Source of the DNA: Bradyrhizobium altum | GTDB lineage: Bacteria; Pseudomonadota; Alphaproteobacteria; Rhizobiales; Xanthobacteraceae | DNA: 32,177 bases | Assembly: GCF_020889705.1 (NCBI RefSeq) | Contig: NZ_JACMYP010000077.1 | Location: forward strand, 1 to 32,177 | Direction of reading: 5' to 3' | In this document: in pieces, positions 24,488-32,177 of the stretch | How positions within the stretch are numbered: the first letter of the stretch is position 1 | Layout: each line of letters begins with the position of its first letter | Program-made: the position numbers and the translations under genes | Notes under the pieces: model-generated | The model's database searches: none | Told to the model about the DNA's origin: nothing | The model's input: only the letters and a program-made list of their open reading frames with translations

Positions 24488-26110
24488 ATGAAGCGTCGCG
24501 ATTTCCTCAAATCGGTGTCTGGAGTGGCAGCGGGGGCGCTGGCGCCGACCGCGCCCGCGATCTGGTCGCCGGCCAAGGCCGACGCGCGCTCCGAGACGCT
24601 GCTGATCGTCTCCGAAGGCGGTCCCAATAATCTCGATATCCACGGCGTCGGCACCAACGTGCCCGGCTACGAGGTGTCGTGGAATTGCTACGACCGGCTG
24701 ATCAGCCACGAGATGAAGAGCGGTCCGGGCGGCGTGCCCTATTACGACCGCGACAAGTTCAAGCCCGAGCTCGCCGAGGACATCAACGTCGGCGACATGT
24801 CGGCCACCTTCAAGCTGCGCAAGAACGCCAAATTCCACGACGGCACGCCGGTGACGGCGAAGGACGTCAAATGGTCGCTCGACCGTGCCGTCAGCGTCGG
24901 CGGCTTCCCGACCTTCCAGATGAGCGCGGGCTCGCTGACCAAGCCCGAGCAGTTCGTCATGGTCGACGACCATACGGTGCGTGTCGACTTCCTGAAGAAG
25001 GACAGACTGACGATCCCTGATCTCGCTGTCATCGTGCCCTGTGTCGTCAACTCCGAGTTCGTGAAGAAGAACGCCAGCGAGAAGGATCCGTGGGGTCTCG
25101 AATTCACCAAGCAGCAGACCGCGGGCTCCGGCGCCTACAAGGTGACCAAATGGACCGCCGGCACCGAAGTGATCATGGAGCGCAACGACGACTGGGTCTG
25201 CGGTCCGATGCCGAAGATCAAGCGCGTGATCTGGCGCATGGTGCCGCAGGCCGGCAACCGCCGGGCGCTGCTCGAACGCGGCGATGCCGATATCTCCTAC
25301 GAGCTGCCGTTCAAGGACTTCCAGGAGATGAAGACGAACGGCAAGCTCAACGTGGTCTCGCTGCCGTTCTCCAACGGCATCCAGTACATCGGCATGAACG
25401 TGACCAAGCCGCCATTCGACAATCCCAAGGTGCGGCAGGCGATGGCCTACGCGATGCCGTATCAGAAGATCATGGATGCGGTGCTGTTCGGCCTCGCCAA
25501 CCCGATGTTCGGCGCGCCAAAGGACAAGCCGACCGAGGTCGCCTGGCCGCAGCCGACCAAATATGTCACCGACATGGAAAAGGCCAAGGCGCTGCTCACT
25601 GAAGCCGGCTACGCCAACGGCTTCGAGACCACGATCTCGTTCGACCTGAACTTCGCAGGCGTCAACGAGCCGCTCTGCGTGCTGGTGCAGGAGAGCCTCG
25701 CGCAGCTCGGCATCAAGACCACCATCAACAAGGTGCCCGGCGCCAACTGGCGTACCGAGCTCACCAAGAAGGAAATGCCGCTGTTCACCAACGTGTTCTC
25801 GGGCTGGCTCGATTACCCCGAGTACTTCTTCTACTGGTGCTATCACGGCAACAATTCGATCTTCAACACGATGAGCTACAAGTCGCCGGAGATGGACAAG
25901 CTCATCGACGGCGCCCGCATCGCGGCCGCCAACGGCGACACCGCGGCCTACGACGCCGACGTCAAGGGTTTTGTCGATCTCGCCTTCGCCGACATCCCGC
26001 GCATCCCGCTGTATCAGCCCTTCGTCAACGTCGCGATGCAGAAGAACATCTCGGGCTACCAATACTGGTTCCACCGCCGCCTCGACTACCGCGCGATGGC
26101 GAAGGGGTGA
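24488..26110 (+). CDS. ABC transporter binding protein, peptide/opine family, Tat-exported
   Basis: A 540-residue periplasmic binding protein of the SBP_bac_5 (DppA/OppA/NikA) family. The N-terminus MKRRDFLKSVSGVAAG is a twin-arginine (Tat) signal, so it is exported folded, with cleavage near AKADA. Family markers are ETLLIVSEGGPNNLDIHG, the family signature region FKLRKNAKFHDGTPVTAKDVKWSLDR and RQAMAYAMPYQKIMDAVLFG. The ATG at 24488 has GGAG about 6 bases upstream; an in-frame TTG at 24476 would break the signal. It is the first gene after the sigma-54 promoter and is followed 7 bases later by the permease. The ligand is unknown; the downstream amidohydrolase genes point to a small amide or ureide. 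Confidence 0.92.
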   Translation: MKRRDFLKSVSGVAAGALAPTAPAIWSPAKADARSETLLIVSEGGPNNLDIHGVGTNVPGYEVSWNCYDRLISHEMKSGPGGVPYYDRDKFKPELAEDINVGDMSATFKLRKNAKFHDGTPVTAKDVKWSLDRAVSVGGFPTFQMSAGSLTKPEQFVMVDDHTVRVDFLKKDRLTIPDLAVIVPCVVNSEFVKKNASEKDPWGLEFTKQQTAGSGAYKVTKWTAGTEVIMERNDDWVCGPMPKIKRVIWRMVPQAGNRRALLERGDADISYELPFKDFQEMKTNGKLNVVSLPFSNGIQYIGMNVTKPPFDNPKVRQAMAYAMPYQKIMDAVLFGLANPMFGAPKDKPTEVAWPQPTKYVTDMEKAKALLTEAGYANGFETTISFDLNFAGVNEPLCVLVQESLAQLGIKTTINKVPGANWRTELTKKEMPLFTNVFSGWLDYPEYFFYWCYHGNNSIFNTMSYKSPEMDKLIDGARIAAANGDTAAYDADVKGFVDLAFADIPRIPLYQPFVNVAMQKNISGYQYWFHRRLDYRAMAKG

Positions 26111-26117
26111 GACGCTG

Positions 26118-27131
26118 ATGCTGACCCTGATCGGCAAGCGGTTGCTATTCGCGATCCCGTCGCTGATCGGGGTCGTGATCGTGACGTTCCTGCTGACACG
26201 CGCGCTGCCCGGCGATCCCGCGGCGTATTTCGCAGGGCCGGCGGCGACGAAGGAGGCGGTCGACCAGATCAGGAAGAAGCTCGGCTTCGACAAGCCGCTG
26301 ATCGAGCAGTTCGTCCGCTACACCAACGATCTCGCCCACGGCGATCTCGGCACCTCGCTCACGACGGGGCAGCCGGTGGCCGCCGAGCTGCGCAACCGCC
26401 TGCCGGCATCGGCCGAGCTCACGCTGCTCGGCCTCGTGGTCTCGATCGTGATCGCTATACCGCTCGGCGTGCTGGCGGCGACGCGGCCGGGCTCCTGGAT
26501 CGATCATCTCTGCCGCGTCACCACGACGGCGGGGGTGTCGCTGCCGGTGTTCTTCACCGGCCTCGTGCTGGTCTACGTGTTCTATTTCCGGCTCGGCTGG
26601 TCGCCGGCGCCGCTCGGCCGGCTCGACGTGTTCTATAGCGCACCGCCGACCGTCACGGGCTTCTACCTCATCGATGCGTTGATCGCGCGGGACTTCGAGG
26701 CGTTCCGCTCGGCGTTCAGCCAGCTGATCCTGCCGGCGGTGACGCTCGCGATCTTCTCGCTGGCGCCGATCGCGCGCATGACGCGCGCCTCGATGCTGGC
26801 GGTGCTGGCGTCCGATTTCGTTCGCACCGCGCGCGCCAGCGGCCTGTCGCCCGGCAAGGTGATCGTGACCTACGCCTTCCGCAACGCCATGCTGCCGGTC
26901 ATCACCACGCTCAGCATGGTGTTCTCCTTCCTGCTCGGGGCCAATGTGCTGGTGGAGAAGGTGTTCGCCTGGCCAGGCATCGGGTCCTACGCGGTCGAGG
27001 CGCTGATCGCGTCCGACTTCGCGCCGGTGCAGGGCTTCGTGCTGACCATGGCGGTCATGTACGTGCTGCTCAATCTTCTGATCGACATCCTCTATGGCGT
27101 GATCGATCCGCGCGTCAGGCTGGAAGGCTAG
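26118..27131 (+). CDS. ABC transporter permease, DppB-type
   Basis: A 337-residue inner-membrane protein with about six membrane segments. It opens MLTLIGKRLLFAIPSLIGVVIVTFLL and contains ALPGDPAAYF, the family conserved TTTAGVSLPVFFTGLVLVYVF and the EAA loop ARTARASGLSPGK-like sequence (FVRTARASGLSPGKVIVTYAFRNA nearby), which contacts the ATPase. It ends ILYGVIDPRVRLEG, typical of DppB/OppB. The much longer open frame from 25971 overlaps the binding-protein gene and is not used; ATG at 26118 follows GGGGTGAG by a normal distance. It pairs with the DppC-type permease that starts 10 bases downstream. Confidence 0.93.
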   Translation: MLTLIGKRLLFAIPSLIGVVIVTFLLTRALPGDPAAYFAGPAATKEAVDQIRKKLGFDKPLIEQFVRYTNDLAHGDLGTSLTTGQPVAAELRNRLPASAELTLLGLVVSIVIAIPLGVLAATRPGSWIDHLCRVTTTAGVSLPVFFTGLVLVYVFYFRLGWSPAPLGRLDVFYSAPPTVTGFYLIDALIARDFEAFRSAFSQLILPAVTLAIFSLAPIARMTRASMLAVLASDFVRTARASGLSPGKVIVTYAFRNAMLPVITTLSMVFSFLLGANVLVEKVFAWPGIGSYAVEALIASDFAPVQGFVLTMAVMYVLLNLLIDILYGVIDPRVRLEG

Positions 27132-27141
27132 GGAGGGGCGC

Positions 27142-28041
27142 ATGAGCAGCGTTGCACCGACCGTCGAACCCGCAGGTCCCGCCCGCACCTCCGGGCTTGC
27201 CGCAGTCTTCGAGCAGACCCGCTATGTGCTGGGCGAGAACAAGGTCACTGGCTTTGCCTTCGCGCTGCTGGTCGTGATCATGTTTGCCGCGCTGTTCGGG
27301 CCTTATGTGGTGCCTTATGATCCACTCGCTTCGGACACCGCGGCTGCATTGAAGCCGCCGTCCGCCGCGCACTGGTTCGGCACCGATCAGCTCGGCCGCG
27401 ACATCTTCAGCCGCGTCATCGTTGCAACCAGGCTCGACACCTTCATCGCGGTCGCCTCCGTCGTGCTGGTGTTCCTGATGGGCGGGCTGGCCGGCATCGC
27501 CGCCGGCTATTTCGGTGGCTGGACCGATCGCATCGTGGGCCGCATCGCCGACACCATCATGGCGTTTCCGCTGTTCGTGCTGGCGATGGGCATCGTCGCG
27601 GCGCTCGGCAACACCGTGCAGAACATCATCATTGCGACCGCGATCGTGAACTTTCCGCTCTATGCCCGCGTCGCACGCGCCGAAGCAAACGTCCGCCGCA
27701 ACGCCGGTTTCGTGCAGGCGGCGCGGCTCTCCGGCAATGGCGAGTACCGCATCCTGCTCGGGCACATCCTGCCCAACATCATGCCGATCATGATCGTGCA
27801 GATGTCGCTGACCATGGGCTATGCGATCCTCAACGCCGCGGGACTCTCGTTCATCGGCCTCGGCGTTCGGCCGCCGACCGCGGAATGGGGCATCATGGTT
27901 GCCGAGGGCGCCGGCTTCATGGTGTCGGGCGAATGGTGGATCGCGCTGTTCCCGGGCCTTGCGCTGATGATCGCGGTGTTCTGCTTCAACCTGCTCGGCG
28001 ACGGCCTGCGCGACATCGTCGACCCGCAGCGGAGGACCTGA
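27142..28041 (+). CDS. ABC transporter permease, DppC-type
   Basis: A 299-residue inner-membrane permease. An N-terminal cytoplasmic arm is followed by a first membrane segment (FAFALLVVIMFAALFGPYVV). The DppC hallmark HWFGTDQLGRDIFSRVI comes next, then the EAA loop YARVARAEANVRRNAGFVQA...ARLSGNGEYRILLGHILPN and the ending FNLLGDGLRDIVDPQRRT, diagnostic of DppC/OppC. GGGAGGGG precedes the ATG by 3-4 bases. Its stop codon overlaps an ATG (CTGATGACT at 28039-28047), but the ATPase gene proper starts 98 bases further on (see findings). Confidence 0.93.
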   Translation: MSSVAPTVEPAGPARTSGLAAVFEQTRYVLGENKVTGFAFALLVVIMFAALFGPYVVPYDPLASDTAAALKPPSAAHWFGTDQLGRDIFSRVIVATRLDTFIAVASVVLVFLMGGLAGIAAGYFGGWTDRIVGRIADTIMAFPLFVLAMGIVAALGNTVQNIIIATAIVNFPLYARVARAEANVRRNAGFVQAARLSGNGEYRILLGHILPNIMPIMIVQMSLTMGYAILNAAGLSFIGLGVRPPTAEWGIMVAEGAGFMVSGEWWIALFPGLALMIAVFCFNLLGDGLRDIVDPQRRT

Positions 28042-28138
28042 TGACTGTCTCGGCACGGTGTCGGGCTACCCCTCCGCTACTTTGCATGGGGTTGTTTTGC
28101 CGATTTTTGGATGACGCATTGCTTGGGGGGCGGCGCAC

Positions 28139-29938
28139 ATGACCGCCCAGCCCCTGCTCGACGTCAGCGACCTCACCGTCGAGTTCACGACCCGTCGCGG
28201 CATCGTCAAGGCGGTGCAGCACGTCAACATCTCCGTCGGCAAGGGTGAGACCGTCGGCATCGTCGGCGAGTCCGGCTCCGGCAAGTCGGTGACATCCTAT
28301 GCGGTGATGCGGATCCTGGATCGCGCCGGCCGGATCGCCGAAGGCTCGGTGATGTTTTCCGGCATCGACGTCAAGGCGGCGACCGAAAGCCAGATGCGTG
28401 ATCTGCGCGGCCGCGAAGTCTCGATGATCTTCCAGAATCCGCGCGCGGCGCTCAATCCGATCCGCAAGGTCGGGCACCAGATCGAGGACGTGCTGCGCCA
28501 GCATGTGCAGCAGGCACAGGTCACCGATCGCGGCGAGACGGCGATCGAGGCGCTGGAGCAGGTCAAGATCGCGCGTCCGCGCGAGCGCTATCACGCCTAT
28601 CCGTTCGAACTGTCCGGCGGCATGTGCCAGCGCGTCGTCATCGCGCTTGCGCTGGCCTGCAACCCGCAGCTTCTGATCGCGGACGAGCCGACCACCGGCC
28701 TCGACGTCACCACCCAGAAGGCGGTGATGGACCTGATCGTGGAGCTGACCCGGCGCCGGGCGATGTCGACGATCCTGATTACGCACGATCTCGGCCTCGC
28801 CGCCGCCTATTGCGACCGCGTCGTGGTGATGGAGAAGGGCCGCGTGGTCGAAACCGCAAAGTCGGCCGACATCTTCGCCGCGCCCCAGCACGACTATACG
28901 AAGAAGCTGATGCGCGCGACGCCGCGGATCGGGGTGTCACTGCGGGATCTGTTGCCCGAGGAGGAGGCGCTTTCTTCCGCCTCGCCCCGCGCGCGGGGAG
29001 AGGCCGACGTGCGAAGCGCGGCGGGTGAGGGGGACTCTCCGCATACCGTGCTCGCGGATACAGCCCCTCACCCCAACCCTCTAAGAGCGAGCGAGCAGAC
29101 GCAACCCCTCCTGCTCGTCGAGAAACTCGTGAAAGAATATCCCCGCCAGGGTGCGGGCTCGGTGCTCACGAGACTGTTCGGCCGCAAGCCGCCGGTCGAG
29201 GAGGAGATCTTCCGCGCGGTCGACGGCATCAGTTTCTCGATCGACCATGGCGAGAGCGTCGGGCTGGTCGGCGAATCCGGCTGCGGCAAGTCGACGACGT
29301 CGATGATGGTGATGCGGCTGCTCGACCAGACCTCCGGCCGCATCGTTTTCGATGGCGAGGACGTCGGCGGCATCATGCCGCAATCCTTCGCGCGGCTGCC
29401 GCGACGCAGCCAGATCCAGATGGTGTTCCAGGATCCGACCGACAGCCTCAACCCGCGCTTCACCGCCGCGCGCGCGATCGCGGACCCGATCATGCAGCTC
29501 GGCGACATCAGGGGGCGTGATGCACTCCGCGACCGCTGCGAGGAGCTGGCACGGCTGGTCGGCTTGCCGGTCAATCTCCTGGATCGCTTTCCGCACCAGC
29601 TTTCAGGCGGCCAGAAGGCCCGTGTCGGTATCGCGCGTGCGATCGCGCTGCACCCGAAGCTCGTCATCCTCGACGAGCCGACCGCAGCACTCGACGTCTC
29701 GGTGCAGGCGGTGGTGCTCAATCTGCTGCAGGACCTCAAGCAATCGATGGGCATGAGCTATCTGTTCGTGTCGCACGATCTCAACGTGGTGCGCCTGCTG
29801 TGTGATCGCGTCATCGTGATGCGCAGCGGTCGCATCGTCGAGCAGGGCACATCCGAACACGTCTTGGGCAATCCGCAGGATGCCTATACAAGGGAGCTGC
29901 TCACGGCGATCCCGCATCCGCCGTTGCCGGTGGCCTGA
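28139..29938 (+). CDS. Fused two-domain ABC transporter ATPase (DppD-DppF type)
   Basis: A 599-residue cytoplasmic protein joining the two ATPases that power a dipeptide-type importer. Domain 1 (about 5-275): Walker A GESGSGKS (43-50), signature LSGGMCQ (about 159), Walker B LLIADEPTTGLD (about 179). Domain 2 (about 325-595): Walker A GESGCGKST (about 378), signature LSGGQKARV (about 487), Walker B LVILDEPTAALD (about 508) and the terminal EHVLGNPQDAYTRELLTAIP. The linker (about 280-320, SSASPRARGEADVRSAAGEG...) is low-complexity and is encoded by a family C palindromic repeat. GGGGGGCGG lies just before the ATG. A fused DppDF is common in this lineage, but I have not seen this linker described. 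Confidence 0.93.
   Translation: MTAQPLLDVSDLTVEFTTRRGIVKAVQHVNISVGKGETVGIVGESGSGKSVTSYAVMRILDRAGRIAEGSVMFSGIDVKAATESQMRDLRGREVSMIFQNPRAALNPIRKVGHQIEDVLRQHVQQAQVTDRGETAIEALEQVKIARPRERYHAYPFELSGGMCQRVVIALALACNPQLLIADEPTTGLDVTTQKAVMDLIVELTRRRAMSTILITHDLGLAAAYCDRVVVMEKGRVVETAKSADIFAAPQHDYTKKLMRATPRIGVSLRDLLPEEEALSSASPRARGEADVRSAAGEGDSPHTVLADTAPHPNPLRASEQTQPLLLVEKLVKEYPRQGAGSVLTRLFGRKPPVEEEIFRAVDGISFSIDHGESVGLVGESGCGKSTTSMMVMRLLDQTSGRIVFDGEDVGGIMPQSFARLPRRSQIQMVFQDPTDSLNPRFTAARAIADPIMQLGDIRGRDALRDRCEELARLVGLPVNLLDRFPHQLSGGQKARVGIARAIALHPKLVILDEPTAALDVSVQAVVLNLLQDLKQSMGMSYLFVSHDLNVVRLLCDRVIVMRSGRIVEQGTSEHVLGNPQDAYTRELLTAIPHPPLPVA
28975..29094. repeat. Family C palindromic repeat inside the ATPase gene
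   Basis: CCTCGCCCCGCGCGCGGGGAGAGG, read as blocks CCTCGCCCCGC and GCGGGGAGAGG, is followed by GCGGGTGAGGGG, a variable centre and CAGCCCCTCACCCCAACCC. The order and wording match the intergenic copy at 10052-10208. It is read through in frame, with no stop codon, as about 40 linker residues. Confidence 0.85.
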
Positions 29939-29958
29939 AAAAACTTATTGGGAGCGAA

Positions 29959-30138
29959 ATGGACGATCATCTCGACGATTACATGAGCGCCGTCACCGGG
30001 ACGATGGCGTTGCCGCTGGAAGACGCCTGGCGTCCGGCGGTGCGCGCAAATCTCGAGGTCGCGCTGCGGCTGGCGCGGCTGGTCGACGACTTCCCGCTGC
30101 CCGACGACGTCGCCTCGGCCGCCGTCTATTCGACCTGA
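29959..30138 (+). CDS. AtzG-like small subunit (DUF4089)
   Basis: A 59-residue protein, MDDHLDDYMSAVTGTMALPL followed by a helix containing WRPAVRANLEVALRLARLVDDF and ending PLPDDVASAAVYST. The pattern PLEDAWRPAVRANLE and the acidic Pro-containing tail match the DUF4089 / AtzG (HpxX) family. These are GatC-like small proteins that bind and stabilise an AtzE-type amidase. GGAG at 29951-29954 precedes the ATG by four bases. It sits 20 bases after the ATPase gene and 7 bases before the amidase gene, the conserved AtzG-AtzE order. It is short and easily missed by automatic gene calling. Confidence 0.85.
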   Translation: MDDHLDDYMSAVTGTMALPLEDAWRPAVRANLEVALRLARLVDDFPLPDDVASAAVYST

Positions 30139-30145
30139 GATCGCG

Positions 30146-31543
30146 ATGTCGGAGACTCCCACCGCCATGTCGGCCGCCGAAATCGCGCAGGCCGTATCGA
30201 GCCGCAAGATCACGGCGCTCGCCGCCACCGAGGCTGCGCTCGCGCGCATCGCGGCGCACGACAAGGTCCTCAACGCCTTCACCGACGTCACCGCAGATCG
30301 CGCGCGTGCCAGGGCGAGGGCGGTCGATGCCGCGATCGCGGCGGGCCAACCGGCCGGCCCGCTTGCCGGCGTGCCCTTCGCGGTAAAAAACCTGTTCGAC
30401 GTGCAGGGCCTCTCGACCCGCGCCGGCTCCAAGATCAATCGCGACCTGCCGCCGTCGCCGCGCGATGCCACGCTGATCGAGCGGATGGAAGCGGCCGGCG
30501 CCGTGCTGGTCGGCGCGCTCAACATGGGCGAATACGCCTACGACTTCACCGGCGAGAACGCGCATGACGGCCCCTCGCGTAATCCGCATGATCTGGCGCG
30601 GATGGCCGGCGGCTCCTCGGGCGGCTCCGGCAGCGCCGTCGGCGGCGCACTGGTGCCGATCGCGCTCGGCTCCGATACCAACGGCTCGATCCGGGTGCCG
30701 TCGTCATTCTGCGGCACATTTGGCCTGAAGCCGACCTATGGCCGGCTTACGCGCGCGCGCTCCTTTCCGTTCGTCGCAAGCTTCGATCATCTCGGTCCGT
30801 TTGCGCGCAGCGTGAAAGATCTCGCGCTCGCCTATGACGTCATGCAGGGGCCTGATGCCGACGATCCCGCCTGCATCGTGCGATCGGTCGAGCCGACCGT
30901 GCCGTTGCTTGCCAATGATGTCAGCCGGCTGCGCGTTGCGATTGCCGGCGGTTATTTCCAGCAGAATTTGCTGCCGGAGGCCGTCGAAGCGGTCGCGCGT
31001 GTGGCAAAGGCGCTCGGCGCCACGCGGACCGTGGAGCTGCCCGAAGCGGCGCGCGCCCGCGCTGCCGCCTTCATCATGACCACCACCGAGGGCGCCGCGC
31101 TGCACCTCGATCGGCTGCGCAAGCGGCCCAACGACTTCGATCCGCCGGTGCGCGACCGCCTGATCGCGGGCGCGATGATCCCGGCGGTCTATGTCGACAA
31201 GGCGCAGAAATTCCGCCGCTGGTACCGCGCCAAGGTGCTGGAGCTGTTCCAGTCGGTCGACGTGATCCTGGCGCCGGCAACGCCGTGCACGGCGCCGAAG
31301 ATCGGCCAGGCCACCTTTACGCTCGACGGGGTCGAGCTTCCGGTCCGCCCCAATATCGGGATCCACACCCAGCCGATCTCCTTCATCGGCCTGCCGGTGG
31401 CCGCCGTGCCGGTGCCGCTTGAACCGATGCCGATCGGCGTGCAGATCATTGCCGCGCCCTGGCGCGAGGATATCGCGCTGCGGGTCGCCTACGCGCTGGA
31501 ACAGATGGGTGTCGTCACGGCTCCCGCGCCAAGAGGACTCTAA
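30146..31543 (+). CDS. AtzE-family amidohydrolase
   Basis: A 465-residue cytoplasmic enzyme of the amidase-signature family. The Ser-cisSer-Lys triad is visible as Lys81 in GVPFAVKNLFD, Ser157 in AGGSSGGSGSAVGG and Ser181 in GSDTNGSIRVPSSFCG. AtzE enzymes hydrolyse 1-carboxybiuret in cyanuric acid breakdown; the related HpxY belongs to oxalurate use in Klebsiella. The flanking AtzG-like and HpxZ/AtzH-like genes place this one firmly in that family, not with GatA or general amidases. The true substrate here is unknown. Its co-location with an importer under a sigma-54 promoter suggests an imported nitrogen compound. The ATG at 30146 follows the DUF4089 stop by 7 bases. Confidence 0.9.
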   Translation: MSETPTAMSAAEIAQAVSSRKITALAATEAALARIAAHDKVLNAFTDVTADRARARARAVDAAIAAGQPAGPLAGVPFAVKNLFDVQGLSTRAGSKINRDLPPSPRDATLIERMEAAGAVLVGALNMGEYAYDFTGENAHDGPSRNPHDLARMAGGSSGGSGSAVGGALVPIALGSDTNGSIRVPSSFCGTFGLKPTYGRLTRARSFPFVASFDHLGPFARSVKDLALAYDVMQGPDADDPACIVRSVEPTVPLLANDVSRLRVAIAGGYFQQNLLPEAVEAVARVAKALGATRTVELPEAARARAAAFIMTTTEGAALHLDRLRKRPNDFDPPVRDRLIAGAMIPAVYVDKAQKFRRWYRAKVLELFQSVDVILAPATPCTAPKIGQATFTLDGVELPVRPNIGIHTQPISFIGLPVAAVPVPLEPMPIGVQIIAAPWREDIALRVAYALEQMGVVTAPAPRGL

Positions 31544-31544
31544 A

Positions 31545-31937
31545 ATGGAAATCGATCTTCCCGACGTGCTCGCCGAGGTCATCGCGCAGTTCGAGCGTTA
31601 CGAGAAGGCGCTGGTCTCGAACGATGTCGCCGTGCTCGACGAGCTGTTCCGCAACGACAGCCGGACGCTGCGCTATGGCATCGGCGAGAACCTCTATGGC
31701 TACGCCGAGATCGCGGCGTTTCGCGCGGGGCGGCCGGCGGCCGGGCTGATGCGCAAGATCGACCGCACCGTGATCACGACCTATGGCCGCGACACCGCAA
31801 TCGCCTCGACGCTGTTCTATCGGGACAGCGCACCCGGGCGGGTGGGGCGGCAGATGCAGACATGGATTCGCTTCGCTGAGGGCTGGAGAATCGTCGCCGC
31901 CCATGTCAGCGTCATTGATGAACCCAATGGTGTTTGA
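31545..31937 (+). CDS. hpxZ: HpxZ/AtzH-like protein (DUF3225)
   Basis: A 130-residue protein of the SnoaL/NTF2-like fold. MEIDLPDVLAEVIAQFERYEKAL, LFRNDSRTLRYGIGENLYGYAEI and the ending RQMQTWIRFAEGWRIVAAHVSVI match the DUF3225 family. That family includes HpxZ of oxalurate catabolism and AtzH, a decarboxylating amidohydrolase for 1,3-dicarboxyurea. Conserved-looking polar residues include Tyr19, Arg40, Arg43 and Glu48. AGAGGA precedes the ATG by about 7 bases, and the gene starts one base after the amidase stop, so the two are almost certainly cotranslated. It probably handles a product or side product of the AtzE-type enzyme. Confidence 0.87.
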   Translation: MEIDLPDVLAEVIAQFERYEKALVSNDVAVLDELFRNDSRTLRYGIGENLYGYAEIAAFRAGRPAAGLMRKIDRTVITTYGRDTAIASTLFYRDSAPGRVGRQMQTWIRFAEGWRIVAAHVSVIDEPNGV

Positions 31938-31980
31938 ACAAGGGGGCTCGAAGCAGGGTGATTGAAAGGGCGTTGCAGCC

Positions 31981-32177
31981 ATGAGCCTGGACGATCTTCC
32001 GACCCGCGTGCCGCAGCCGCAGGGCACCGAGCCGGAGCCGCTGGTGCGGCGTGTCGATCGCGCGTCGTCGCTGGTCGACAAGACGACCCGCGCCGAAGAA
32101 CTCCGGCTGCAGCTCGCCGACGAGATCGTGCGCGGCACGCTGCCGCCGGGCGCCGGGCTCGATGAAACCGATCTGGC
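31981..32177 (+). CDS. GntR-family transcriptional regulator (5' part)
   Basis: The first 65 residues are visible before the window ends. After an acidic, Pro-rich leader (MSLDDLPTRVPQPQGTEPEP), TTRAEELRLQLADEIVRGTL and PPGAGLDETDLA match the start of the winged-helix DNA-binding domain of GntR regulators, most like the FadR/FCD subgroup. AAAGGG lies upstream of ATG 31981. It is 43 bases after the HpxZ-like gene on the same strand and is likely the local regulator of the operon, perhaps answering to the pathway substrate. The effector domain is outside the window. Confidence 0.85.
   Translation, partial: MSLDDLPTRVPQPQGTEPEPLVRRVDRASSLVDKTTRAEELRLQLADEIVRGTLPPGAGLDETDL

Noticed and set aside
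24467..26293. 608-residue minus-strand frame over the binding-protein gene
   Set aside because: Antisense shadow spanning two real plus-strand genes and the sigma-54 promoter region.
1..32177. CRISPR array, tRNA, rRNA or insertion sequence
   Set aside because: Repeats here are scattered palindromes, not regularly spaced units; no cloverleaf-like gene, rRNA segment or transposase was seen.

Overview
The window is very GC-rich DNA with strong G/C preference at third codon positions. Its gene content and its many families of intergenic palindromic repeats point to an alphaproteobacterium of the Bradyrhizobium / Nitrobacteraceae type. It looks chromosomal: housekeeping genes (pckA, pyrE, polA, glgP, arginase) are mixed with transport and signalling genes. 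I see no transposase, integrase, phage gene, tRNA, rRNA or CRISPR array.

Layout. 1-46 is the tail of an unidentified gene, followed by about 880 bases with no convincing gene. 928-2544 is pckA (ATP-type PEP carboxykinase) with a clear terminator. On the minus strand follow arginase (2760-3737), a TesB-like thioesterase (3904-4722) and glycogen phosphorylase (4910-7455), which carries a one-base frameshift near its 3' end. 7664-9080 holds a small secreted Cys-containing protein, a GIY-YIG nuclease-like gene bracketed by long inverted repeats, and a conserved hypothetical gene. Then come a DUF2865 exported protein, pyrE (TTG start), a YfcG-like glutathione transferase, a LysE-type exporter and polA. 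polA's 3'-5' exonuclease motifs are degenerate.

Signalling block (15934-21476, minus strand). One operon encodes a TRAP-type periplasmic binding protein, a membrane histidine kinase, a soluble receiver-DUF3369-histidine kinase and an OmpR-type regulator. The coding regions are nearly contiguous or overlapping, and no TRAP permease is present. The layout suggests a binding-protein-triggered phosphorelay. Divergent from it is an orphan ugpB (glycerol-3-phosphate-type binding protein), then an aminoglycoside-phosphotransferase-like kinase with an altered catalytic loop.

Nitrogen-scavenging block (24429-32177, plus strand). A sigma-54 promoter with exact -24/-12 spacing precedes a Tat-exported peptide/opine-family binding protein, two DppB/DppC-type permeases and a fused two-domain ATPase. 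Next come a 59-aa AtzG-like (DUF4089) subunit, an AtzE-family amidohydrolase, an HpxZ/AtzH (DUF3225) protein and the start of a GntR regulator. I infer a nitrogen-limitation-controlled uptake and hydrolysis pathway for a small ureide or amide. A palindromic repeat of a type also found intergenically at 10052-10208 lies in frame inside the ATPase and forms the linker between its two domains.

At least seven repeat types are present: a three-copy modular family, a two-copy family, the GIY-YIG-flanking pair and several single-copy palindromes.
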